NCBI GenBank assembly: GCA_005773145.1
Contig: SXHS01000125.1
Span: 1 to 33,285 of the forward strand
Reading direction: 5' to 3'
Length of the DNA: 33,285 nucleotides
Source of the DNA: Planctomycetaceae bacterium
Lineage (GTDB): Bacteria > Planctomycetota > Planctomycetia > Pirellulales > Pirellulaceae
Shown here one piece after another: positions 15,131 through 23,291 of the stretch (its first letter is position 1; the number at the start of each line of letters is the position of its first letter). The position numbers and the translations under genes were made by a program. Under the pieces are notes generated by a model. It was not told the DNA's origin. It saw only the letters and a list, made by a program, of their open reading frames with translations, and did no database searches.

Positions 15131-16429
15131 TTATGGGGTTCTTCTTCCTGGCTCCTTCAAGGGTTGCAGCGTCGCGGCGTCCACCGCCATACGTCCCGTG
15201 GCACCGAACAAGCCCACGGCCAACACGGCCAACCGCGCCTTCGCGGGAACCGGGATGCTGGCCTGCTCGTGACGCCAAGCGAAAGTACCTTGCCAAGGCC
15301 CGATACGCTCACGCCCGACTGGCGCCCGGTCGGGGCCGTAGAATTCTATCAATGCCATGGCCTGCTGATGAGGGGTCTCACCAGCCGTGATCTGATCACC
15401 TCGGACCATCACCCCAACTCGCAGCTGGCGTACCACACGCCCATCGACTCCGACCGCCTGCATGGCGTGTGCGACTCGTCCGGGTGACTGGTTTTCCATC
15501 ACGAAGCAGTGCTGACCATCGGGCACGTCGTCGATAGCCTCGACGCGTCCTTGACGGACGTAGTACCAACCCACGGGACGCTGGGACTCGCCGTCCGACT
15601 CCTCGAAACTCCCCTGCACCAGTCGTGGCTGGGTGTCGTCGGGAGTGTCGCGCCTTTGTTGCTCGGCCGTTCCCGTCATGGGGACGAAAAACGTGGACTC
15701 CAACGACTCGCGTTCGAGTTGACCATTAACCTTGGTGAACCGATAGAGCAGTTGTTGATAACGCTCTCCCAAGGGGACGATCATGCGTCCCCCTTCTGCC
15801 AACTGCTCCACGAGTGGCTTCGGGATGTCTTCCGGCGAGCAGGTAACCATAATCTTGTCAAACGGCGCATGTTCGGACCAACCAAAAAAACCATCACCCA
15901 CGCGGGTGTGCACGTTCGGAACCTTCAAACGGCGCAGGGTCTTTGCCGCCTTGCGTCCCAATTCGGGAACAATTTCGATGGAATACACCTGTTCCACCAA
16001 CCCACTCAGCACGGCCGCCTGATAACCGCTTCCCGTGCCGATCTCCAAAACACGGTCGGTCGGCTGCGGATCGAGCTGCTCGGTCATAAACGCCACCACA
16101 AACGGTGGCGAGATGGTCTGACCATGACCGATTGGAAGGGCCATGTCAAAGTAGGCACTCCCCCGTTGCGCTGGCGTCAGAAACTCATGTCTCGGCACGG
16201 TACGCATGGCATCGAGCACGCGCGGATTGCGCACGCCGGCAGCGGCGATCTCCGTTTCCACCAGTCGTTGTCGAGCCGCCGCATATCCGTCAGTCGGCTC
16301 GGCGCGTACGAAATGGGCCGACCAGGTAAACGCCACTGTGATCACGATGCCCAATACCACGGCACTCAGTAATTCCGCGCCCGGTGTCCGCCGATCGAAA
16401 ATTGAAAGCGTGCGCCTCATACGAGGCAT
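15131..16429 (-). CDS. Exported protein-L-isoaspartate O-methyltransferase with C-terminal extension
   Basis: The protein has 432 residues, about twice the usual ~210 for this enzyme. An N-terminal hydrophobic segment (about 19-42, ending FVRAEP) suggests export or a membrane anchor. The methyltransferase domain (about 50-250) has the family signatures VPRHEFLTP, ALPIGHGQTISPPFVVAFM and the SAM-binding loop VLEIGTGSGYQAAVL. It uses S-adenosylmethionine to methylate and so begin repair of isoaspartyl residues. Residues from about 270 to the end look like a beta-sandwich module (LVQGSFEE, then PVGWYYV), similar in pattern to CBM4/9-like domains. How an exported enzyme would obtain SAM is unclear, so the hydrophobic segment may be an anchor facing inwards. 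Start ATG 16429 lacks a clear Shine-Dalgarno; ATG 16420 is possible. Confidence 0.88.
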   Translation of the reverse strand: MPRMRRTLSIFDRRTPGAELLSAVVLGIVITVAFTWSAHFVRAEPTDGYAAARQRLVETEIAAAGVRNPRVLDAMRTVPRHEFLTPAQRGSAYFDMALPIGHGQTISPPFVVAFMTEQLDPQPTDRVLEIGTGSGYQAAVLSGLVEQVYSIEIVPELGRKAAKTLRRLKVPNVHTRVGDGFFGWSEHAPFDKIMVTCSPEDIPKPLVEQLAEGGRMIVPLGERYQQLLYRFTKVNGQLERESLESTFFVPMTGTAEQQRRDTPDDTQPRLVQGSFEESDGESQRPVGWYYVRQGRVEAIDDVPDGQHCFVMENQSPGRVAHAMQAVGVDGRVVRQLRVGVMVRGDQITAGETPHQQAMALIEFYGPDRAPVGRERIGPWQGTFAWRHEQASIPVPAKARLAVLAVGLFGATGRMAVDAATLQPLKEPGRRTP

Positions 16430-16453
16430 TCATGGCCATGCATCGACGCAGCC

Positions 16454-16822
16454 CTACATAATGTCCTTGCCGTGCTCGAAGAAGGAGGCGACGCAGTCGG
16501 ATTCATTGTCGTAAATCTCGAACAAGGTGCCGTCTAGGCCGGCCACTTGGAACAAAGTGCGGATGTCCTTGCCCATACATAGCTTCATCTGACCGCCGTA
16601 GGCGCGAATCTGACGGACCAGAAATACCAGGCCGCCAATCGCCTGGGAGGAATACTTGGCCACTTGTTTCAAGCTGTACACAACCTGCTTGGGCTTATGC
16701 TGCCCGACATACTGTGACAGCTCATCCGAAATCAAGTTGATCCGATCCCGATGCAGCAGCTCCTTCTCAGATGGAACAATCAACAGCACAGGACCGATCT
16801 GTTTTAGCTCGAAGGCTTTCAT
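16454..16822 (-). CDS. STAS-domain protein (anti-sigma-factor antagonist-like)
   Basis: The 122-residue product is a single STAS domain: strand LLIVPSEKELLHRD, then KQVVYSLKQVAKYSSQAIGGLVFLVRQI and GGQMKLCMGKDIRTLFQVAGLDGTLFEIYDNE. Ser in KYSSQ lies where SpoIIAA-like antagonists are phosphorylated by a partner kinase. Proteins of this kind relieve anti-sigma factors or act in sensory complexes; no partner kinase or sigma factor is encoded nearby. ATG 16822 is chosen as the domain begins there; the frame is open upstream to 16912 but that segment is basic and unlike the family. The gene ends 24 bp upstream of the methyltransferase start and may head that transcript. Confidence 0.85.
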   Translation of the reverse strand: MKAFELKQIGPVLLIVPSEKELLHRDRINLISDELSQYVGQHKPKQVVYSLKQVAKYSSQAIGGLVFLVRQIRAYGGQMKLCMGKDIRTLFQVAGLDGTLFEIYDNESDCVASFFEHGKDIM

Positions 16823-17006
16823 GCCTACAATGCCCCCGCCATGCCCCCGCCGACTACCCGGCATCAGCGACACAAATTCCCGAGACGCGCGGCCCTCGCA
16901 TCGACGCCCCAAGACCCTATAGGCGTCAAAAAAATAACGGCCGATACACTACTTTCAGCCTACCTGCTGTGGGGGCAAAGAACAACAGCTGATTTGGGTG
17001 CGGGGC

Positions 17007-17909
17007 CTAGTTTCGCTCAATCCTTTTTAAAACGGTGCCCGCGCCGGGAGCCTCGGACTCCATGTTTCGTGATAACTGGTGAGCAGGCGAGGAAAGAATC
17101 GCCTCAGCGCTCCGGTAGACCGCTCGAGCCACACCGTCCAGAAACCACTGGGGAGTCAGCCGCTTGAGATACCACTGGATACGGACACTACCGGGAACCA
17201 CGACGTACAGCCACTTGCGCCGCATGCCACGCAGCGCGCTGGCAGCCACGTCATCCGCCGTCAGCCCGGCCTGCTGTTCCAAGCTCTCAAGAAGTTCGCG
17301 CCAATGCGGGCCGGCAACTCGAAGCGTCTTGTTGATGTTGGTGGGAAAGGAAGATGGACAGACCACGGTGACGCCGACGTTTCGCCGACGCAACTGGGCG
17401 TAAAGGGTCTCGGAAAGTGACAGTATCGCGCCCTTGGTCACGTTGTAGGCCGCAGTGGGGGGTGCGGATTGAAATGCCGCCGCGGATGAGACATTGATGA
17501 TATGCGCGCCATGCGGATTGGCCTGGAGCCATTCCAACATGGCATGGCACCCGTAGATGGTCCCCCAGAGATTTAGTTCGACAATCCAGCGCCAGTCCTC
17601 GATCGACGTTGCGCCCACTTCGCCGGCCATGCCCACTCCCGCGTTATTGACCAACAGGCCCAGCGAGGTCCAATCCGACTGCAGTCGGGAACGCAACTCC
17701 TGCCAGGACTCAAGCCGAGTGACATCGAGAGGCTCGACCTGCCCGCAGCCCCCCGTCTGCCGAATCAGGGACAGCGTCTCATCAGCTTGAGCCAGATCAA
17801 TGTCACATACGGCCACGTGCCAACCTGCGGCGGCCAACTGCAAGGCAAAGGCGCGTCCGAGTCCGCTAGCGGCCCCAGTCACTATGGCAAGACGTTGTTG
17901 ATCGGACAT
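17007..17909 (-). CDS. Short-chain dehydrogenase/reductase
   Basis: ATG 17909 gives 300 residues with the Rossmann motif TGAASGLG near residue 12, as usual; ATG 17948 would add 13 residues and overlap the upstream gene. Other SDR marks are NNAGVGMAGE, the catalytic Ser in IINVSSAAAF, and catalytic YNVTK. A C-terminal ~70-residue tail (RMRRKWLYVVVPGSVRIQWYLKR-like region) resembles the membrane-associating tail seen in several SDRs acting on lipids. It follows the flavin monooxygenase by 19 bp on the same strand. Actinobacterial operons such as mymA also pair an SDR with a flavin monooxygenase, which suggests oxidation of a lipid or ketone. The exact substrate cannot be told. Confidence 0.9.
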   Translation of the reverse strand: MSDQQRLAIVTGAASGLGRAFALQLAAAGWHVAVCDIDLAQADETLSLIRQTGGCGQVEPLDVTRLESWQELRSRLQSDWTSLGLLVNNAGVGMAGEVGATSIEDWRWIVELNLWGTIYGCHAMLEWLQANPHGAHIINVSSAAAFQSAPPTAAYNVTKGAILSLSETLYAQLRRRNVGVTVVCPSSFPTNINKTLRVAGPHWRELLESLEQQAGLTADDVAASALRGMRRKWLYVVVPGSVRIQWYLKRLTPQWFLDGVARAVYRSAEAILSSPAHQLSRNMESEAPGAGTVLKRIERN

Positions 17910-17928
17910 GGCAATCTCGTTACTCGCG

Positions 17929-19335
17929 CTATGACGTCGAAGAAACATGCGTCAGCCATTGCGTCAATCCACGCAACAGCTGCGTGTACGCGTCATAATC
18001 CAAATGGTAGGAGTCAGCCAAACGGAACAGTTTTCCCTTAGGGGGCGGCACGGCGGCGTGCCGCCGCGAATTGAACGCGGCAACTCGGTCCGACGCCACG
18101 TTCTCGGCGTTAAAATAGGCCGCGACGCAGCGGGCCTGCTCCAAGAAGATGGGCCAACAGCACCGCAGGCCGATCGTTTCCATCATGTAAACCAGACCGG
18201 GCTCGCGTCGATGAAATAGATGAAACAGCAACGAACCGTTCGCGGCGTCGGTGTCGGTGAGAAGTGGATAATGCCGCTGGTAACCCGTGGCAAAAATCAC
18301 GACATCCACCCCCTCAGACGCCTGTCGTTTGTCGGCAAAGTGGACCTCGCCGCTGCGGAATTCTTGCACGTGCGATCGCACGATCACGCGCCCCGCGCGG
18401 ATCGCCTGGACAATTCCCCGATCCGTGATCGGCAAACGATCGTTCAGTCCATACCGCGGTGCGAGCATGCCCAGGCGACGATAACTGCCGATCGCACGAG
18501 ATCTTGCCCAATGAAAAATGGGCATCGCCAACCAATCGGGGAGTGACGTTCCGTCAAACGCCAATTTGTCGCAGGGCACTCCCCAAACCGTCGGCGGATT
18601 AATCCAAGGCGGAGTACGCACCGAAATGAGCACCCGCTTCGCCTCCTGGCTGATCTTTTCCGCGATGTCGGATCCCGAGTTGCCCACGCCCACAACCAGC
18701 ACCCGTTTGCCGGCATACCGTGACGGATGCGAGTAATCAGCCGAGTGAATGACGTCGATCCCCTCCGCGAGGGCTTGGTCGCGCAGTCCATTGGGAAAAC
18801 TGCGGCAAAGTTTGTTATGGGCCCCCGTGGCAAAAACAATGGCACGAAAAACCCGCTCCGTCGGTCGGCGCGTCCCGTCACTACCACGGAATGTGACCTG
18901 CCATGTTCCCTCAGCCGTCTTTACCGCCGACTCAAAGCGGGTCCCAAAGCGAATGTGTGGCAGCAACCCCCGATCGCGAGCGAAGCCCTCAAAATAGGTC
19001 AACACCTGTCGGTGGCTCGGGTAGTCGGGCCAATCGTCGGGAGGCTTGGTGCCCAAATGGGTTGTGTGCCTCGATGTGACCGTGTGCAGCCCTTCGTAGA
19101 TCGAACTGACCGGATTGGTCTCGTTCCAAATGCCGCCGAGCCCCGAATGGGCCTCCACTGCCTCAAAAGAAATGGCCGCCTCCGCCAGAGCCGACATGAT
19201 CGCCAATCCAGCTGGCCCGGCCCCCACGACGAGTACCGGCAGGTTGGGGTTGGTGGGCGCGCAGGCGGTTTCTTCCAAGTCTGCCGAGGCCAGCCAGTTC
19301 GCGAATGGAGCGGGATTGTCGCGGTGGCGTGGCAT
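17929..19335 (-). CDS. Flavin-containing monooxygenase (FMO/Baeyer-Villiger-like)
   Basis: The 468-residue protein has an FAD-binding Rossmann motif GAGPAG (38-43) followed by the ESHxGLGGIW-like segment (AHSGLGGIWNE). The FMO-type stretch VIHSADYSHPSRYAGKRVLVVG precedes the NADPH site GVGNSG (216-221), and FATGY is present near residue 367. This is a class B flavoprotein monooxygenase using NADPH and O2; substrates could be amines, sulfides or ketones. No signal peptide or TM segment is seen. The ATG at 19335 has no clear Shine-Dalgarno. It is the first gene of a two-gene unit with the SDR and diverges from the PSD1 gene. Confidence 0.9.
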   Translation of the reverse strand: MPRHRDNPAPFANWLASADLEETACAPTNPNLPVLVVGAGPAGLAIMSALAEAAISFEAVEAHSGLGGIWNETNPVSSIYEGLHTVTSRHTTHLGTKPPDDWPDYPSHRQVLTYFEGFARDRGLLPHIRFGTRFESAVKTAEGTWQVTFRGSDGTRRPTERVFRAIVFATGAHNKLCRSFPNGLRDQALAEGIDVIHSADYSHPSRYAGKRVLVVGVGNSGSDIAEKISQEAKRVLISVRTPPWINPPTVWGVPCDKLAFDGTSLPDWLAMPIFHWARSRAIGSYRRLGMLAPRYGLNDRLPITDRGIVQAIRAGRVIVRSHVQEFRSGEVHFADKRQASEGVDVVIFATGYQRHYPLLTDTDAANGSLLFHLFHRREPGLVYMMETIGLRCCWPIFLEQARCVAAYFNAENVASDRVAAFNSRRHAAVPPPKGKLFRLADSYHLDYDAYTQLLRGLTQWLTHVSSTS

Positions 19336-19447
19336 GGGTGGCAGACGGTTTCGTGTCGGAGATGCTGGTTTGGGACGCTCTCTTTCAGGCTAGTCCGAGG
19401 CCGCCTGCTGTAAAGAGTAAGGTGGGCAATCGGCCGCAGCTTCCTGG

Positions 19448-19476
19448 TTGCGAAAGCGTTAAAATCGACATATAAT
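19448..19476 (+). promoter_or_regulatory. Sigma-70-like promoter for the PSD1-DUF1501-MATE unit
   Basis: TTGCGA (19448-19453), exactly 17 bases, then a perfect TATAAT (19471-19476). Transcription would start near 19483, giving an ~80-base leader before the ATG at 19563. The surrounding 227-bp gap is divergent between FMO and PSD1. Confidence 0.6.
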
Positions 19477-19562
19477 GAAGGTACACACGAAATTAGGCTC
19501 TACCCACCCCTGCCCGCCGGCTACGAAGTGGCCATTTTCGAAAGTCCCAGGACCACCGCGCC

Positions 19563-21764
19563 ATGAGCTACCGCATTTTCGGCACGGCGCTCGTATTGGG
19601 CGTGGGGGTACTTCTAGCAGCGGCCTCGGCCGTGCGGGGCGGCGACCCTATCGATTTCAATCGGGACATCCGCCCAATTTTGTCCGACCGATGCCTGAAG
19701 TGTCATGGATTCGACGAGCCCAACCGTAAGGGGGGGCTGCGCTTGGATACTCGCGAGGGGATTACCGCCCCGGCTGAGTCGGGTGTAGCCCCCGTGATTT
19801 CGGGGGATCCTTCCACCAGCGCCTTAATGGATCGTGTCTCACATGCAGATCCTGATCTGCGCATGCCCCCCGCAGATGCAGGGCCTCCCTTAACCGCGGC
19901 GCAGATCGAGAAGCTACGTGCATGGATCGCCCAAGGCGCGGCTTGGAGTCCCCACTGGGCATTGGCAAAACCGCAACGGCCGCCGTTGCCCCGCGTGCGT
20001 GATAAGGAATGGGGGAGTCATCCCGTCGATCGATTCCTACTGGCCCGCATGGAGTCCGCCGGAGTACAGCCATCACTCCCCGCCGATCGTCGCACAGTGG
20101 TCCGCCGCCTGCATCTTGATCTGCTTGGCTTGCCCCCGAGTCCGGCCGAGGTCGCGTCCGCGGTCGACGACGTGCAGCCCGACTGGTACGAACGCCTGGT
20201 CGACCGTCTGTTGGAGAATCCACACTACGGCGAACGAATCGGACGGATCTGGTTGGATGCGGCACGCTACGCCGATTCCAGTGGCTATGCAAACGACAAG
20301 GTACGATCGATTTGGCCCTATCGTGACTGGGTGGTGAACGCCATCAACGCCGACATGCCGTTTGACCAGTTCACGATCGAGCAATTGGCTGGGGACTTGC
20401 TCGAGCAGCCAACCATCGATCAAGTGGTCGCCACTGGATTTCATCGCAACACGCCACATCAATATGAGGGGGGGAGTGACCCCGAGCAATATCGCGTGGA
20501 TCGCGTCAAGAACCGAGTGGACACCACGGGAACGGTCTGGCTGGGACTGACCATCGGCTGTGCCCAATGCCATACGCACAAGTACGATCCCATTTCCCAC
20601 ACGGAGTATTATCAACTCTACGCGTTCTTTAATAGTGACGACGAACCCGAGAGTTGGGCGGTTGATGGTGAAAAAAAGACAACTTCTCTCGTCATGCAAC
20701 CGCTTTCCACACCGCGGGCCACGCATCGACATTTGCGTGGCAGTTTCCTTAGCCCCGGAGAGCCCGTCGCAGCGATCACCCCCGCTGCTCTTCATCCCTT
20801 TCAGGCCCAACGGCCGAACGCCGCGAATCGGTTGGATCTGGCTCGTTGGCTCGTTGCCGCCGACAACCCATTGACGGCCCGGGTGATTGTCAATCGCATG
20901 TGGCTGCATCTGTTTGGCGCGGGACTGGTCCAAACCGAGAACGATTTTGGCAGCCAAGGCGCGCTCCCCTCGCATCCCGAATTACTAGATTGGCTGGCGG
21001 TACGATTCATGACCGATGGTTGGAGCATGAAATCGCTGCAACGCTTGTTGGTCACTTCTGCCGCCTACCGTCAGTCCTCCGTGCGGCGTGAAGATCTGGA
21101 CTCAGTCGATCCAACCAATCAGCTGGTTGCCCGCCAGTCACGCCATCGGGTAGAGGCTGAGGTTGTACGTGACTTGGCCCTGGGGGCTAGCGGCTTGTTG
21201 GCGGGAACCATGGGAGGGCCGGCCGTGTTCCCCACCGTGGCCCCTCACGTGATGGGGACGAGTTCCGCGAAACACGACTGGCCCATTAGCCAAGGGGCAG
21301 ATCGATTCCGCCGCGCGATCTACACGGCCTTGTATCGCGCCGAGATGTACCCCCTGTTATCCACCTTCGACGGACCGGATCGGGATAATGCCTGCACGCG
21401 GCGCAATCGGTCCAACACGCCACTTCAATCCTTGACGTTGGCCAATGACCCGGCCATGCTGGAGATTGCGCAGGGGCTGGGCAAGCGACTACTGTCCGAG
21501 CATGCTCCCGATGCACGGCAACGCATCCTGCAAGCCTTCAACTTATGCTTGGGACGCGAGCCGAATTCGGCAGAACGTGACTCCCTGGTGCGATACTATC
21601 AACAACAGCTGGCTCATTATGCGACGGACGAAAAGGCTGCGGGGGAGTTGATGGGCCCGATGTTCGGTACGGTTGTCCCTCAGTCCGCATTGGCAGAGGC
21701 GGCAGCCTGTGTCGCCTTGGGTCGCGTGATGCTCAACTTGGATGAATTTGTAACCCGCGAATGA
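19563..21764 (+). CDS. PSD1-type protein (planctomycete cytochrome-like, DUF1549, DUF1553)
   Basis: The 733-residue protein has an export signal (about 5-26) and then the planctomycete cytochrome-like domain with CLKCH (C44, C47, H48) and RMPP at 100-103 as possible axial Met. DUF1549 follows (PVDRFLLARME to TVWLGLT), ending in the second motif CAQCH (333-337) as GCAQCHTHKYDPI. The C-terminal part is DUF1553 (RLDLARWL, VIVNRMWLHLFGAGLV, RRNRSNTPLQSLTLAND, LCLGREP). These proteins are hugely expanded in Planctomycetes; they are exported and probably bind haem, but their role is unknown. Many relatives are near 1000 residues; here the stretch between the two DUFs is short. It pairs with the DUF1501 gene 29 bp downstream. 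Confidence 0.93.
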   Translation: MSYRIFGTALVLGVGVLLAAASAVRGGDPIDFNRDIRPILSDRCLKCHGFDEPNRKGGLRLDTREGITAPAESGVAPVISGDPSTSALMDRVSHADPDLRMPPADAGPPLTAAQIEKLRAWIAQGAAWSPHWALAKPQRPPLPRVRDKEWGSHPVDRFLLARMESAGVQPSLPADRRTVVRRLHLDLLGLPPSPAEVASAVDDVQPDWYERLVDRLLENPHYGERIGRIWLDAARYADSSGYANDKVRSIWPYRDWVVNAINADMPFDQFTIEQLAGDLLEQPTIDQVVATGFHRNTPHQYEGGSDPEQYRVDRVKNRVDTTGTVWLGLTIGCAQCHTHKYDPISHTEYYQLYAFFNSDDEPESWAVDGEKKTTSLVMQPLSTPRATHRHLRGSFLSPGEPVAAITPAALHPFQAQRPNAANRLDLARWLVAADNPLTARVIVNRMWLHLFGAGLVQTENDFGSQGALPSHPELLDWLAVRFMTDGWSMKSLQRLLVTSAAYRQSSVRREDLDSVDPTNQLVARQSRHRVEAEVVRDLALGASGLLAGTMGGPAVFPTVAPHVMGTSSAKHDWPISQGADRFRRAIYTALYRAEMYPLLSTFDGPDRDNACTRRNRSNTPLQSLTLANDPAMLEIAQGLGKRLLSEHAPDARQRILQAFNLCLGREPNSAERDSLVRYYQQQLAHYATDEKAAGELMGPMFGTVVPQSALAEAAACVALGRVMLNLDEFVTRE

Positions 21765-21793
21765 GTCCGCGGATCGAGCGGACGTGACGTAGT

Positions 21794-23275
21794 ATGACGG
21801 GCGATATGACACCAATGCAGCCACCCACAAACGCCGACCCGAAGCGAACGGGCCTATTGCAGGCCACGCGTCGTCACTTCTTTGCGCAGTGTGGTGTGGG
21901 GGTCGGTTCCATGGCCTTGGCGCAACTGCTGCAACAGGACCGTTGCACTGTCGCCGGTCCCACCGACACATCGGCCAATCCCCTGCAGCCACGGATACCG
22001 CACCATACTCCCAGAGCCCGCGCCGTCATTTTCTTGTTCATGGCGGGGGGCCCCAGCCAACTCGAGACCTTCAGCTATAAGCCCAAGTTGGCAGAGCTAA
22101 ATGGCCAAGCACCCCCGGCTAGTCTCCTTTCGGGAAAGCGATTCGCGTTTTTGAAGGGGAACGAAAAGCTCTTGGGCCCTCGCCGCCCCTTCGCTCAGTA
22201 CGGACAGAGCGGGGCGTGGATCTCCGACCTGCTCCCCCACCACCAACGGGTTGTGGACAAACTGTGCATCATCAACAGCATGCAGACCGATGTCTTCAAT
22301 CACGGGCCCGCTAAGATTTTCCTGAATACGGGTTCGTCGCAAACCGGTCGCCCCAGCATGGGGTCTTGGTTGACCTATGGTCTCGGTAGCGAGTCGCAGG
22401 ATCTGCCGGGATTCGTGGTACTGCAATCGGGGCCACGCGGCCCGCGCAATGGGGCTCAACTCTGGTCCAGTGGATTTCTCCCCACGACCTTTCAAGGGGT
22501 GGCATTCCGCAATGCGGGGACCCCCATTTTGAATTTGGAAACGCCCCCTGGCATTGGCATGCAACAGCAGTCGCAATTCATCTCCACGGTGACCGACATG
22601 AATCGGCTGCGGCAGCAGACCGTCGGCGATCCCGAGATCGCCACGCGCATTGCCGCCTATGAAATGGCCTATCGCATGCAGATTCGCGCGCCGGAATTGA
22701 TCGACCTGTCGCGCGAGTCACAAGCCACGTTGGATGATTATGGAGTAACTCCCCAAGAGCCTTCTTTTGCCAATAATTGCCTCCTGGCGCGTCGTCTGGT
22801 GGAACGCGGCGTACGCTTCGTGCAACTCTATCACACGAACTGGGATCATCACGGCGCGGAAGAAGACATCAACACCGACTTACCGGTGCGTTGTCAACAG
22901 GTCGACCGGCCCATCGCCGCCCTGCTAACCGATCTGCAAGAGCGGGGCTTATTGCAAGACACGATTGTCGTGTGGGGGGGCGAGTTTGGCCGCACGCCTA
23001 TGGGAGAGGAGCGGGCCTCCGTGGGGCGTGATCACCACATCGAGGCCTACACGATGTGGGTGGCAGGTGGCGGATTTAAACCGGGCATTGTCTGGGGGCG
23101 CTCGGACGAATTGGGCATGGGGGTCGTCGAGAACCCGGTACATGTCCACGATCTGCACGCCACGCTGCTGCATTGCCTCGGACTCGATCACACGCGATTG
23201 ACCTACCGCTTTCAGGGGCGCGACTTCCGTCTCACGGATATCCATGGTCGCGTCCTCCAGCCGTTATTGGCTTGA
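21794..23275 (+). CDS. DUF1501 (sulfatase-like fold) exported protein
   Basis: The product is 493 residues from ATG 21794; ATG 21806 and 21815 are alternatives. A twin-arginine-like start TRRHFFAQCGVGVGSMALAQ suggests Tat export. DUF1501 marks are MAGGPSQLETFSYKP, FNHGPAKIFLNTG, RPSMGSWLTYGLGS, RGVRFVQLYHTNWDHHG, the metal-site-like GGEFGRTP and RDHHIEAYTMWVAGGG, then HDLHATLLHCLGLDH. The fold is related to alkaline phosphatase/sulfatase enzymes, but the activity is unknown. The PSD1-DUF1501 tandem is a hallmark of Planctomycetes. The MATE transporter starts 16 bp after it. Confidence 0.93.
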   Translation: MTGDMTPMQPPTNADPKRTGLLQATRRHFFAQCGVGVGSMALAQLLQQDRCTVAGPTDTSANPLQPRIPHHTPRARAVIFLFMAGGPSQLETFSYKPKLAELNGQAPPASLLSGKRFAFLKGNEKLLGPRRPFAQYGQSGAWISDLLPHHQRVVDKLCIINSMQTDVFNHGPAKIFLNTGSSQTGRPSMGSWLTYGLGSESQDLPGFVVLQSGPRGPRNGAQLWSSGFLPTTFQGVAFRNAGTPILNLETPPGIGMQQQSQFISTVTDMNRLRQQTVGDPEIATRIAAYEMAYRMQIRAPELIDLSRESQATLDDYGVTPQEPSFANNCLLARRLVERGVRFVQLYHTNWDHHGAEEDINTDLPVRCQQVDRPIAALLTDLQERGLLQDTIVVWGGEFGRTPMGEERASVGRDHHIEAYTMWVAGGGFKPGIVWGRSDELGMGVVENPVHVHDLHATLLHCLGLDHTRLTYRFQGRDFRLTDIHGRVLQPLLA

Positions 23276-23291
23276 CGGAACGGACGCCCGC

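Noticed and set aside
20073..20975. 300-codon minus-strand open frame within PSD1
   Set aside because: It is antisense to a gene with two CxxCH motifs and full domain order; no family features in translation.
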